Origin: Paenibacillus gorillae
Lineage (GTDB): Bacteria; Bacillota; Bacilli; Paenibacillales; Paenibacillaceae
Assembly: GCF_000513275.1 (NCBI RefSeq)
Contig: NZ_CBVJ010000082.1
Span: forward strand, 1 to 64,000
Direction of reading: 5' to 3'
DNA: 64,000 nt
Positions 53,293 through 63,226 of this stretch are shown in pieces (positions within the stretch are counted from its first letter, which is position 1; each line of letters begins with the position of its first letter). Both the position numbers and the translations under genes were made by a program. The notes below the pieces were generated by a model. That model was given only the letters and a program-made list of their open reading frames with translations. It was not told the origin of the DNA and did no database searches.

Positions 53293-56200
53293 TTATTTGT
53301 TCAACAAATTGTAAATGATCTGTGCGGATTCCGCACGCGTGGAGATACCTTTAGGATCGAACATACCTGTACTCCGTCCTTTAACCAGTCCAAGCTCAGC
53401 AGCCTGATTAATATACTCAACTGCCCAACTGGAAGCCTCACTCTCATCTTCAAACGCTATCTCTTTCCCGTTAGCAGCCTGACTTGCTCCTTGCGCCGCT
53501 TGATAGGCTCGTATAAGCATGGTGACCATTTCCTCGCGCGTAATTTGGGCATTCGGAGCAAATGTATTGCCGCTCATGCCCGCAACGATTCCAGTGTTTG
53601 CCGCTATCCCTACAGCTTCTGCATACCATGCGTTCTCCGCCACGTCAGCGAATGCCGCTTGACCGGATTCAACTTCGGTAAGCTTCAATGCACGCACTAG
53701 CAGGGAGACGAATTCGGCACGGGTTAATGCCCGATTAGGTTCGAATGATACGTCACTCATTCCATTGACGATCTGCTTCGCTGCAAGCTCTTGAATGACG
53801 CTCTCTGCCCAGTGACCGGATGGCACATCCATGAAGCTCCATACCATTTCAATTACTCCATATATGCCGAACGCATTGGCTTCACTCTGCCATTGGCCCC
53901 CCTTCTCTGCCCCGCCAACATAGCTTGGCTTGGCATTGCCATCCAGACGAAAGATGCCCGCAAGCTTAGGATTAACTGCATTCCCGCCGCTCGTCTTCAA
54001 GCGCACAATAATAGGTTCATCTGCATGATCCGCTTTTATCGTTTTACTGTCGCTTCCTGCGAAAAAGAGACTAAACTCATACGCGGTACCCGCTGATGTC
54101 ACCCGCGTCCGCTCGCCCGCTTTCAACATCGATTGCAGCGCCGTATCCGATATCGGCTGAATGCCTATAGTCAGCTTGCCCTCTGACAAACCCGACGCAG
54201 CAGCCTTCTCCCTCAACTGCTTTACGAGCGCCGCTGGCAGCTCAAGTTCATAGTTTTGCGAGCGGATCACAATTCGGCTGTTCGCCGGCAGCTCCACCGC
54301 TTCCAGAGGAAGGACAACCTGTCGGATGCTCCCCGCGACCGGCAAGATGACATTGCCGTCTTTTACCGATTGCAGCAGCTCCGCAGAAGACACTGTCAAG
54401 ACATAATTTGACTGAGCACCTCCACCTCCGCTTCCGCCTCCACTGCTATTGCCCCCCGTACCACCGTTTCCATTACCAGAAGCAGCCGTTCCAGGCACGA
54501 TGACCTTCAGCGCACTCGTATCCGCCGTGCTTCCGTCTGATAGTCTCGTTATGGTCAGTACAACCGTCACTTCGGTTGCCGATAAAGACGGCGACAATCG
54601 TCCATCCAGACCGAGAATAGCCGGCTTATCCGTGCTTTTGATCGCTACCGAATATCCTGCCGGAACGACGGGCAGCACCAAGCTCGTCTCGCCTCTGGCC
54701 GGCGCTTGCAGAGCCGTTATCCCCCCCGCAACACTTGCTGCGCTTGGACCTTGCTCTGAGACCACCATCCCGAAAACTTTCATTTCGTAAATCGAATATC
54801 CCCATTGCCCAGACTTCACTGTACCTTGCATCCGGATATATCTTGCATCCTCATTCAGATCGATAATGTCCGTACCGCCATTGCTGTTGCTTTCGACAAA
54901 GGCATCCGTCCATTGCTGGCCGTCAGAAGAAACTTGAAGCTTATACCCTTTGGCATACGAGTCTTCCCAGTCAATCTGAACCCGGAAGACGTGATAGATT
55001 TGTTCCAAATCCACCTGCAGCCAGTTGTCCGCCGACTCGCCAGCGCTCCATCGGGTAGACGACTCGCCATCGAAGGCCATAGCAGCCGTCTGCTGCGCAT
55101 TCGATGCGGATAGTGCCTGTGCAAGCTTGCCAAGCGCAAGGTTTGGCGCTTCTTGACCGTAAATCTCCATCTCGTAAATCGAATATCCCCATTGCCCGGA
55201 TTTCGCTAACCCTTGCATCCGAACGTAGCGGCCAAGTGCATCTATCAAGATTTTCTCCGTACCGCCAGATGAATTTTCTTGTTCATACACATCCGTCCAA
55301 TGCAATCCATCCATCGAGACTTGAAGCTTGTACGCCTTGGCATACGAAGCCTCCCATTGCAGGTTCACTTCGTTCAGTGCATAGATGCTGCCCAAGTCCA
55401 CTTGAAGCCAGTTGTCTGCGCTCCCGCCCGCAGCCCAGCGTGTAGCTGGATCGCCATCGAAAGCATGTGCTGCGCTTTGCTGAGTATTCGATTCCGAGAG
55501 AGCGCTAGCGGTTTTGCCTAAGGCAAGGTTAATCTTGGACGCATCCTTCAGTTTGAGGCGGATTACCGCCTTCTTATTCGCTTGAAGCGGTATAACGCGT
55601 GCAATGCTGCCAAGCGGCGAGCCTGCAATCGTCACATCCTCACTGACGATTTCCTCGATGCCCGCGCGCTGAATCAGCGTCAGATTCTGGTCGATGGCAG
55701 ACGTCAGCTCGACGTCGACCGTCAAGTTATCCATGTCCCACTGGAGCTCATTGATCGTCACTTGCCCTCTCGCGAGCATGCCGGAAATAGAGCCTCTCGT
55801 TAACGATTTAGGCAAAGCGGGCAGCAGCTCCAATGTGCCTCTATCGGAAATAGCGAGCATTTCCATCATAATCGTTGGAACGGAGTTGACGACGTCCGTA
55901 GCGAATGTGCCATGGTTATTGTAGTGCGACGTCGACAGACTGGAATAGTAATAATCGTCTTTGGCGAACCGTACGAGCTTGGCATTGACTGAATCCGCAT
56001 TGTTCAAGTTCGCCGCTGCCAGAGCGCTGTGAAGCAGTCCATGCCCGGCATTCTCATAATTACCGCCGTCTTTTTTCTGCAATGATACTCTCGCAGCATC
56101 GTACAGCTCCCTGTTTGTCTCTGGTGTGACTTCACGATAGGGCCAGACCGGCATCATGGCGCTTGAATGGCGATGGTGATAGTTGTTTTTGTTCATCAGA

Positions 56201-59200
56201 TCCGGCCATGCCCATTCGGCAAACGCTCCATCGTCATTAACCAGATAAGGCGGCAAATGATCGAGCAGCTCTTGCCAGACCGGTATCTTCTCCTCGTCCC
56301 GTCCAAGGAGGGTGCTTGTCTCAATCAGCGTCTCCAGAGCAAAGCGCGCGCCGGAGATATCATAGACTGAATTGACCGAAAGCGGTACGCCGCCGGCCGG
56401 CCTATTCTCAGGTGAAATAGAGCCTGCGAAAATATAATGGCCGTTGCTATCCTTCTCGACCAGGAAATCCTCGTAAAAGTCGCCCATATCCCGGATGAGC
56501 GGGTAATATTGGTCGGCTAGGAAGGCGGTATCTCCCGTAACCTGATAGTGCTCCCAGAACGGATAGAGCAGCCAGGATTCACCGCCGGTCACATACTGGT
56601 ACGGATATTCGAAATTAATATTCGAGATCAGTCCCTCTCCGTTTGGCGTATTGCCGCCTGTAAGCATGCCCCTTGTTCCGAGAAGCTTCTGCGCGTTGGT
56701 GCGGAAATCTTCCTGCCATTGATGATTAAGATAGTAGTACCCTTCCATCGCCTCCGGCATATTACCGATATTGCCGCCAGATATTTGCAAATTGAGATTG
56801 GCGTCGAGGTGATAATAGCCGTCCCAGCCTACGTTGCTGTCGCCCGTCCAGTTACCAAGTAAGTCAGGCGCGGCCGTAGCGCTGCTTGATCCGAGCAAAT
56901 GATAACGGCCCGAATAGAACATCCGCTCGAACAAAGCCGGAATAGGCGTCGTTGATGCCTTCTGCATGGCGAGCAGCTCTTCGTTAGATTTGGATCGGTC
57001 CCCCTCGCTTGCTCCAAAATCGATCAAAACGCGATCGAAGATTTCACTGTGCATGGCGGTATGCCGGCTGAGCAGCGTTGCATAATCATCAGCCACATCC
57101 GACAGCTGGCCTTGAAGAGGCCCCTGATTCCATTCCTGTTCAGCCGGCAGGCCGCCTTCGAACGTTCCGTCATAGCGCTGGGTAAGGGACAACAGCAGAA
57201 CGTAGGTCGCCCCTGTTACGGACACCGCATCGCCGTCCAGCGTCTTCTGGCCGTCTGTCACGATGCGTGTGACGCCTTCGTAACCCGCGTTGTAGGTACC
57301 GTTAGCGTATTTCGCCCGCAAGTTGAGGAAATCGACCGAGGAATGGTTCTCGTACGTTACCCCTTTATTCAACAAATTCATGCCGGGATCAATGCTGAGA
57401 CCCAGCTTAACCTCCAGCGTCTCGCCGCTTGGAGCAGGCAAATATTGCACCGTCATTCCGTCTGGTCTCGACACGAACGACTTGCGCTCCCAATCCCCCT
57501 TGCCGTCTGTCCAGTTGACGGAGACGACGCCGTCTGAATAATCCGTCGAGCGGACGTAATTCGAAATCGGGCCGCTGTCCGGCATCGTGATCGTCATTTT
57601 ATAACCCGGATGCTTGCTTCCTTCTCCGCCTCCCCGGTAGCCTTGCACATCAGCCGCAAGCTGATTCGCCTGCTGATAACGGCCGGAAATAAGCAAATCT
57701 CTTATTTCTTGAATATCCGCTTCGCTTACACTATTAAAAGTGCGATGCGGATTCGCTTCCAATCTCGCCATGAAGAAATCCCGGTCGTTAAAAACGACGG
57801 TTTCTTCCCGCGGATTGCCAAATACGATAATGCCCTGCTTGCCGTCACCAGCCAGCAGCCCTTCTTCCCAGTCCCCATAGTTGCGAGGATACGTTGTCGA
57901 AAGTGCTTTCGTCGCCGGATTGCCCGACGTTGTAAAGGTCTTTATCAGTCCCCCGCTTTCGTTCCCATTCTCATCAATCGCCGTTACTTTGATTGTATAC
58001 GTGCTGCCCGCGTTCAGCCCCGCAGCCGTATAGCTGCGTACACCAGCAGCAAGCGAAGCGACGAGAGTACTTCCCAGATATACGTTGTAGCCAGATACCG
58101 TCCCGTTATCTATTGCGGCTGGCCATTGGAGAGACGCCGATTCCGCCGTTAAACCCGTCAGCTCCAGCGCTGCCGTTACTGGCCACTGAGGCGCTGTATC
58201 GGCTGGCTTGACCTTGCCGTATACTTCAAATTCATACAATGAAAGTCCCCACTGCGTTGCCGAGGTTACACCCTGCATACGGACGAAACGTCCTGTTGCG
58301 GACTGTTGAAGCTCGATGTCGTCCACATGATCGCCTGAAGGCGAAGCATCATCATGTACGTATACATCCGTCCAGATGCTGCCGTCATCGGAAACTTGAA
58401 CCTTATATTGCGCTGCGTATGCTGCTTCCCAGGCAAGTACGATTCGGTCGATGATATGCGGCTGGCCCAGGTCTACCTGAAGCCAATTATCGTCTCCGCC
58501 GTTTGAGCCCCAGCGCGTACCTGTATTGCCGTCAAACGCCCGGAAGGCGGAGCGGTCCTTGTCCGGCTGGCTGTTCTGCTCCCCGCTTCCATCATTGGAC
58601 TGCGAAGATGCCGTATAAGCAGAAGGCGCCTTGTTCAATGCCACGTTCACAGGCACATCCGGCTGAATTGGAGTGCCATACACTTCGAACTCGTACAGCG
58701 AATATCCGTAAGGCGTGCTCGGTACGACGCCCTGCATCCGGACAAATCTTGCGTTTTGCCGGATCGTAACCGATTCGTTGCCGCCTGCGCCGCTTGTCGT
58801 ATGGTACACATCCGTCCAGCTCTGTCCATCATCGGAAATCTGGATAAAATATTCTCTGGCATAAGCCGCTTCCCAAGAAAGCACGGCTTTCGAAACGTTA
58901 TATTTAGCTCCAAGATCGACATAGATCCATGCGTTATTGTCGTTGCTGTGATCACTCGACCAGCGGGACGAGCCGTTGCCGTCAATAGCTTTGTCGGCAG
59001 TCAGATTGCTGTCCTCATAGGACGCAACTGCCGCTGTATTCGCGCCTAACGATAAATTGAGCGGCACGTCGGTTGGCTGAGCCGGCGGGGATGGCACTGT
59101 CTGCCCTTGCGGCGGCCACAGCACGAATTGGTTAGCACCATTTTGCACATTCGCGAACGGACCAGCCTTTACACTTCCTGCCGGGAAAGCGTTACCAAAA

Positions 59201-60906
59201 AAGTCAGTGGCAACATCCGCCGCAATGCTCTCATTCGCATTCGGTATGACACCCACCCGCGCCTGCGTCACAATATCCAGACCGTTCATCCCCGCAGCGT
59301 TCAGATTGAAGCTGATGCTCATCGCATCATTGGTCGTCGTGTACGCCACATCGGAGATTACATTCGTGAAGTTGTCCTCCTTCACATGCGTTTTATTCGC
59401 AGCATCGGACGGCAGTACAGAGCCTTGCACCAGATTGTTGTACCAATGGAATTTTTGTACGGTGTTCATCGCATTCGTCTCATTCATCGTACCGGGCTGA
59501 AAATAGTAATTTTCCCTTCCTCCGCCGTCAACGTTGATATTGCCGTTATCGATGAACAGATTGTTCGCATACACGACGCCTGTTGCGTCCAGCATCCGAA
59601 TATCGCTGTTGCCGATAAACACGTTATTGTCTACAAGTATAGGGCCATGAACCGCTTCTGCGTAGTAGCCCCAAGGCGTGTTCATTACAATGTTGCCGGT
59701 AACCCGCACGTTCTGATTGCCCCAGTCCGTCCAGATGCCGGCGGAGTTGCCGCCCTTGGAGTTTTTAATATAATTGCCTTTTATCAGCCCTTCGTTCATG
59801 TAATGCACCTTGATCGGAGCCGTCTCCGCACCGCTGAATTCACCACGGTAGTTCGTATCCTCGATCCTGTTGTACATAATATCGGAATTCCATGAGAACA
59901 CACCGGCAATGCCTGACTGTCCTGACTTCGCGATGTAGTTGTTGCGGACAACATGGGAGCCGTACTTGTCCGTTTCCCTGAAATTCGTACGTGTTACACC
60001 CGGACGGTTGCCTGCCCATTCATCGCTGCCCAGACCAATATCAATGGCAATTGTACGCGCATTAATGACGATATTGTTCTGAATAATCCACTTCAAGCCG
60101 CCGTTAACACTGATTGCACCTGCTTGGCGTCTGGAAGGAGATCCCGGAAAGTCGGAATACGTATTGGCGGCATGCTTAACTGTAAAGCCGTCAACCGTTA
60201 TGTAGCCTAGTCCCCAGGCATCCGGTGCGAATACTTGCCTGCGCACATTAATTTCCGCCAGCTTCTGATTCGGATCGGCTCCATCAAAGTTCGCGTAGAT
60301 CGTCGTATTCCCGCCGGATACTTCCGCGTACCACGTATTCCCTGCACCCAGGACATTGCTCAAGGAACCTTTCTGATAACAAGCTTGATCGTTCAAATAC
60401 ACATCACCAGCCGTATATACCGGGAAGAAGCCGCCTTCTCCGCCTTGCGGATGTCTTGTTGCGAAAGGATTATAATCCCCGAAGAAGCTATTGGGCAAAG
60501 CAACCTGCCACACATCTCCGCTATATGGCACCCAGTCGTTGATTTCCTCCGAGCCTTTAATGACGACCTCGCCGTCTCCAGCGTTCGTGTATACGATCCG
60601 ATGCTCTTCATCCGTTCCTCCACGAGCCGGCTTTACCGTCTCCCGGTATAGTCCGGCATGTACAACGACGGTATCGCCGGGCTGCGCTTCCTCCGCCGCA
60701 TAATTAATCGTTAAGTAAGGCTCCGCTTCCGTACCCGGATTATTATTGCTGCCATCCTTCGCAACGTGAATGACGCGGCCTTCACTAGGCAGCGGATCTG
60801 CGGCTGCTGAAGGCAGCCCTACTGTCGTTAGCACCAAACCGGCGCATAACATGGTGTAGAATGTTTTTTTGCTGGCATGAGCTGCCTGCTTCCATGAACG
60901 TAACAT
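53293..60906 (-). CDS. giant SLH-anchored multidomain glycoside hydrolase: beta-helix, CBM32 x4, FN3, GH95-like, SLH x3
   Basis: A 2537-residue exported surface protein (residue numbers below run from a start 18 nt upstream). Signal peptide to about 43; right-handed parallel beta-helix with NN-rich turns about 45-600; CBM32/F5-8C modules about 625-752 and 758-905; FN3 912-1002; a GH95-like (alpha-L-fucosidase/galactosidase) catalytic module about 1008-1795 with YHLDANLNLQ near 1371, GSISPENRP near 1501 (candidate acid Glu) and LELLPALPKSLTRGSISGMLARG near 1698 (in part); CBM32 again 1798-1924 and 1927-2052; an Ig-like domain; a Gly/Asn/Ser linker near 2150; a beta domain; three SLH repeats about 2366-2543. 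ATG 60906 has AAGGGG 8 nt upstream. A cre site lies upstream. The two enzymatic folds in one chain suggest breakdown of a complex plant or host glycan; the substrate is inferred only. Confidence 0.85.
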   Translation of the reverse strand: MLRSWKQAAHASKKTFYTMLCAGLVLTTVGLPSAAADPLPSEGRVIHVAKDGSNNNPGTEAEPYLTINYAAEEAQPGDTVVVHAGLYRETVKPARGGTDEEHRIVYTNAGDGEVVIKGSEEINDWVPYSGDVWQVALPNSFFGDYNPFATRHPQGGEGGFFPVYTAGDVYLNDQACYQKGSLSNVLGAGNTWYAEVSGGNTTIYANFDGADPNQKLAEINVRRQVFAPDAWGLGYITVDGFTVKHAANTYSDFPGSPSRRQAGAISVNGGLKWIIQNNIVINARTIAIDIGLGSDEWAGNRPGVTRTNFRETDKYGSHVVRNNYIAKSGQSGIAGVFSWNSDIMYNRIEDTNYRGEFSGAETAPIKVHYMNEGLIKGNYIKNSKGGNSAGIWTDWGNQNVRVTGNIVMNTPWGYYAEAVHGPILVDNNVFIGNSDIRMLDATGVVYANNLFIDNGNINVDGGGRENYYFQPGTMNETNAMNTVQKFHWYNNLVQGSVLPSDAANKTHVKEDNFTNVISDVAYTTTNDAMSISFNLNAAGMNGLDIVTQARVGVIPNANESIAADVATDFFGNAFPAGSVKAGPFANVQNGANQFVLWPPQGQTVPSPPAQPTDVPLNLSLGANTAAVASYEDSNLTADKAIDGNGSSRWSSDHSNDNNAWIYVDLGAKYNVSKAVLSWEAAYAREYFIQISDDGQSWTDVYHTTSGAGGNESVTIRQNARFVRMQGVVPSTPYGYSLYEFEVYGTPIQPDVPVNVALNKAPSAYTASSQSNDGSGEQNSQPDKDRSAFRAFDGNTGTRWGSNGGDDNWLQVDLGQPHIIDRIVLAWEAAYAAQYKVQVSDDGSIWTDVYVHDDASPSGDHVDDIELQQSATGRFVRMQGVTSATQWGLSLYEFEVYGKVKPADTAPQWPVTAALELTGLTAESASLQWPAAIDNGTVSGYNVYLGSTLVASLAAGVRSYTAAGLNAGSTYTIKVTAIDENGNESGGLIKTFTTSGNPATKALSTTYPRNYGDWEEGLLAGDGKQGIIVFGNPREETVVFNDRDFFMARLEANPHRTFNSVSEADIQEIRDLLISGRYQQANQLAADVQGYRGGGEGSKHPGYKMTITMPDSGPISNYVRSTDYSDGVVSVNWTDGKGDWERKSFVSRPDGMTVQYLPAPSGETLEVKLGLSIDPGMNLLNKGVTYENHSSVDFLNLRAKYANGTYNAGYEGVTRIVTDGQKTLDGDAVSVTGATYVLLLSLTQRYDGTFEGGLPAEQEWNQGPLQGQLSDVADDYATLLSRHTAMHSEIFDRVLIDFGASEGDRSKSNEELLAMQKASTTPIPALFERMFYSGRYHLLGSSSATAAPDLLGNWTGDSNVGWDGYYHLDANLNLQISGGNIGNMPEAMEGYYYLNHQWQEDFRTNAQKLLGTRGMLTGGNTPNGEGLISNINFEYPYQYVTGGESWLLYPFWEHYQVTGDTAFLADQYYPLIRDMGDFYEDFLVEKDSNGHYIFAGSISPENRPAGGVPLSVNSVYDISGARFALETLIETSTLLGRDEEKIPVWQELLDHLPPYLVNDDGAFAEWAWPDLMNKNNYHHRHSSAMMPVWPYREVTPETNRELYDAARVSLQKKDGGNYENAGHGLLHSALAAANLNNADSVNAKLVRFAKDDYYYSSLSTSHYNNHGTFATDVVNSVPTIMMEMLAISDRGTLELLPALPKSLTRGSISGMLARGQVTINELQWDMDNLTVDVELTSAIDQNLTLIQRAGIEEIVSEDVTIAGSPLGSIARVIPLQANKKAVIRLKLKDASKINLALGKTASALSESNTQQSAAHAFDGDPATRWAAGGSADNWLQVDLGSIYALNEVNLQWEASYAKAYKLQVSMDGLHWTDVYEQENSSGGTEKILIDALGRYVRMQGLAKSGQWGYSIYEMEIYGQEAPNLALGKLAQALSASNAQQTAAMAFDGESSTRWSAGESADNWLQVDLEQIYHVFRVQIDWEDSYAKGYKLQVSSDGQQWTDAFVESNSNGGTDIIDLNEDARYIRMQGTVKSGQWGYSIYEMKVFGMVVSEQGPSAASVAGGITALQAPARGETSLVLPVVPAGYSVAIKSTDKPAILGLDGRLSPSLSATEVTVVLTITRLSDGSTADTSALKVIVPGTAASGNGNGGTGGNSSGGGSGGGGAQSNYVLTVSSAELLQSVKDGNVILPVAGSIRQVVLPLEAVELPANSRIVIRSQNYELELPAALVKQLREKAAASGLSEGKLTIGIQPISDTALQSMLKAGERTRVTSAGTAYEFSLFFAGSDSKTIKADHADEPIIVRLKTSGGNAVNPKLAGIFRLDGNAKPSYVGGAEKGGQWQSEANAFGIYGVIEMVWSFMDVPSGHWAESVIQELAAKQIVNGMSDVSFEPNRALTRAEFVSLLVRALKLTEVESGQAAFADVAENAWYAEAVGIAANTGIVAGMSGNTFAPNAQITREEMVTMLIRAYQAAQGASQAANGKEIAFEDESEASSWAVEYINQAAELGLVKGRSTGMFDPKGISTRAESAQIIYNLLNK

Positions 60907-60942
60907 TATTTTTTCCCCTTCCATCCTTGTATTTACCCTTAA

Positions 60943-60957
60943 AGCAAACGCTTACAT
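60943..60957 (-). promoter_or_regulatory. cre site (CcpA) upstream of the giant glycosidase gene
   Basis: On the minus strand ATGTAAGCGTTTGCT matches the cre consensus WTGNAANCGNWNNCW at every defined position. It lies 37-51 bp before ATG 60906, within or just after the likely promoter, so glucose repression is expected. Confidence 0.7.
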
Positions 60958-61092
60958 TTTCAATTGTAGTCTTGCGGACACGCTATCGTAAGGGTAGTAA
61001 TCTATAATTACATCCACTTTTTTAATGCTTTGCTTGTGCGAATAAAGAGGCAATGCCTGCCCGCACTGCCTCTTCCTGTATTTCCTTGTCTA

Positions 61093-62097
61093 TTAGCCTA
61101 AAATAAAGTCCAAAAGCTCGTTGACCGGAACGGTTGCCAATCCGATCGAGGTATCACAGCAGCCATAATAAACGTGCAGAATATCATCTATGATGAGATT
61201 GGCTGTCGGGAAGACGACGTTAGGGATAACAAGTCCGGTTTTCTCATAATATTCCTCCGGCTCCATAATGAACTGCTTCGTTCGCCCGATGACGATTTCC
61301 GGATTGTCCAAATCGAGCAGAAGAGCGCCAACGCGGTAGATCGACGAGCCATCCACGCCATGGTACAACACGAGCCAGCCCTTTTCCGTCCGAAGAGGCG
61401 TAGCCGCAGCGCCAATCTTAGCTCCCTCCCACGCTTCCTGCGCGACAGCCAGCAGCTTAGGCTCAGACCATTCCATTAAATCATCGGAGTAGGAAATCCA
61501 CATACCCGGCCTGTCCGTTCCATAGGCTTCCCCCACATATTCCATCGGTCTGCGCAGAAGGGCAAACTTCCCGTTTATCTTCTCAGGAAACAGGGCGTTA
61601 TCACGATCATCAATCTCCGGCGGCGTCGTATAGCACAGCTGCTTGAAATGAATTCCGTCCTCCGATACGGCAATGCCGGAACGCGTCAGCATCGGCTTCA
61701 CCCCATTGCTTGCCCATTCCGGATAATGCTCGGGAAAGTAATTAGGAACAGCGATGCCTGTCGGCCAGCAGTCGAACGCATACGGCTGCAGCGCATAACA
61801 CATGTAATACAAACCGTCTATCTTGACGACCCTCGCATCCTCCACGCTTCCTCCAGGAAAACCGAGCATTTCACCTGTAAAAACCGCTTCCTCCTGAACC
61901 GGGGTGAAATGAATGCCGTCATCGCTTTCCAGCAGACCGATGCTGGTCTGGAACGGTGTTAAAGAGCTTGCGGCTCTGTCATACATCCGGAACTTCCCTT
62001 GATCGTAAATAACACCCGGATTAAATGTAGCCACTTGCCTGATTCCGGCTTCCCCTGGAACAACAACCGGATTCGCCTCACAACGTGTAAATTTCAT
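61093..62097 (-). CDS. glycoside hydrolase family 130-like protein (mannoside phosphorylase or hydrolase)
   Basis: A 334-residue five-bladed beta-propeller protein without a signal peptide. Family-130 traits are FNPGVIYDQGKFRMYDRA near residue 25, GGSVEDARVVKIDGLYYM near 80 with the conserved Glu-Asp-Arg, RDNALFPEKINGKFALLRRP near 167, and KIGAAATPLRTEKGWLVLYHGV near 228. GH130 enzymes are mostly phosphorylases or hydrolases of beta-mannosides. The phosphate-binding residues could not be assigned here, so the mode is open. ATG 62097 has AAAGGAGGG 9 nt upstream. It follows the AraC gene divergently and precedes the giant surface enzyme, suggesting intracellular handling of its products. Confidence 0.85.
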   Translation of the reverse strand: MKFTRCEANPVVVPGEAGIRQVATFNPGVIYDQGKFRMYDRAASSLTPFQTSIGLLESDDGIHFTPVQEEAVFTGEMLGFPGGSVEDARVVKIDGLYYMCYALQPYAFDCWPTGIAVPNYFPEHYPEWASNGVKPMLTRSGIAVSEDGIHFKQLCYTTPPEIDDRDNALFPEKINGKFALLRRPMEYVGEAYGTDRPGMWISYSDDLMEWSEPKLLAVAQEAWEGAKIGAAATPLRTEKGWLVLYHGVDGSSIYRVGALLLDLDNPEIVIGRTKQFIMEPEEYYEKTGLVIPNVVFPTANLIIDDILHVYYGCCDTSIGLATVPVNELLDFILG

Positions 62098-62262
62098 AAC
62101 TGATACCCTCCTTTAATAGCTGTCAATCCACTGCTACGCCTAGCATACGCCGCATAAAGATTTAAAGAAATAGACATGACGGCCATTATCGTACAATAAT
62201 GTCGTAAAAGTAGAAGGATTTATCCTCCCCTTGCAGAATGATTACATTCGGAGGTCATTCAG

Positions 62263-63168
62263 ATGGAACACTCGCAAAGGCATGAACCGATACGCCATAT
62301 GGATCTGGACATTAAGGTATCTATCGGTCATATCCGGTTTAATATTCTTTATATCAATTTCGAGCCGGCTATACCGGCCTGGCATTTCAAGAACCACAGC
62401 CATAGCAGCTATGAGCTGCACTTTATTCCGAGCGGGCGTGGCGTGCTTCGCGTATCCGATCAGCAATTTCCTATTGAACCCGGAGTCTTCTACCTAACCG
62501 GCCCCGATATATACCATGAACAGCAGGCAGACGATGTAGACCCGATGTGTGAATACTGTATTAACTTCGAGCTTGAGGTAACCGGCCGGAGGAAGAAGAA
62601 AAATGATGACTACATAGAAACTGAAGTGGAAGAAATGCTGGAAACGCTGCGAAATACTCACTTCTGGTTTGGCCGCGACGCGTTCGAAACGATTCCTCTG
62701 TTCGAGCATCTATTCGCAGAGGTGTCCAGCCGTAAGCTCGGCTACTACGCTTATATTCAGAGTCTGGCATCCCAGATTATTATCCATGCCATCCGCAACT
62801 TCGCCGATGGGGATCGGGCGGCCAGCTATTATTTTCCGCGAAAAATACTGGACGACAGACGGCGATTTATTGCCGACAATTATTTCAAAGACAGCCACCT
62901 GATGCTGACTCCTGCCGAGCTTGCGGGGCTGATTGGCGTAAGCGTCCGGCAGCTGGAGCGTATTATGCAGCTGTATTACAACAAATCATTCAAGGAGAAG
63001 CTCCAAGAAAGCCGCCTCTCTCACGCCAAGCATCTGCTGTCCGCCAGCGCTCTCACCGCCAAAGACATTGCAGAGGCGACCGGATTCGCATCGGCTCCTT
63101 ACTTCTGCAAAGTGTTCAAAACCTGCATAGGCATGACCCCGCTTCAGTATCGAGCAAAAAAAAGATAA
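62263..63168 (+). CDS. AraC family transcriptional regulator
   Basis: A 301-residue regulator. The N-terminal cupin-like sugar-sensing domain (about 25-110) has NHSHSSYELHFIPSGRGVLRV near 45 (in part) and IEPGVFYLTGPDIYHEQQ near 70. The C-terminal double helix-turn-helix (about 205-300) has LTPAELAGLIGVSVRQLERIM and IAEATGFASAPYFCKVFKT. It is divergent from the GH130 gene across 165 bp and is likely its local activator (inference). The start ATG 62263 has GGAGG upstream. The gene ends 15 bp before a terminator. Confidence 0.9.
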   Translation: MEHSQRHEPIRHMDLDIKVSIGHIRFNILYINFEPAIPAWHFKNHSHSSYELHFIPSGRGVLRVSDQQFPIEPGVFYLTGPDIYHEQQADDVDPMCEYCINFELEVTGRRKKKNDDYIETEVEEMLETLRNTHFWFGRDAFETIPLFEHLFAEVSSRKLGYYAYIQSLASQIIIHAIRNFADGDRAASYYFPRKILDDRRRFIADNYFKDSHLMLTPAELAGLIGVSVRQLERIMQLYYNKSFKEKLQESRLSHAKHLLSASALTAKDIAEATGFASAPYFCKVFKTCIGMTPLQYRAKKR

Positions 63169-63182
63169 GCTCTCCATACACG

Positions 63183-63222
63183 AAAAAACGACCTGTAAAC
63201 GTCACCCGTTTACAAGTCGTTT
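63183..63222. terminator. terminator between the convergent AraC-type genes
   Basis: AACGACCTGTAAACG pairs with CGTTTACAAGTCGTT (one mismatch) around a short loop. TTTTTTCG follows on the minus strand and TTTCAT on the plus strand, so it serves mainly the YesN-like gene. Confidence 0.88.
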
Positions 63223-63226
63223 CATG

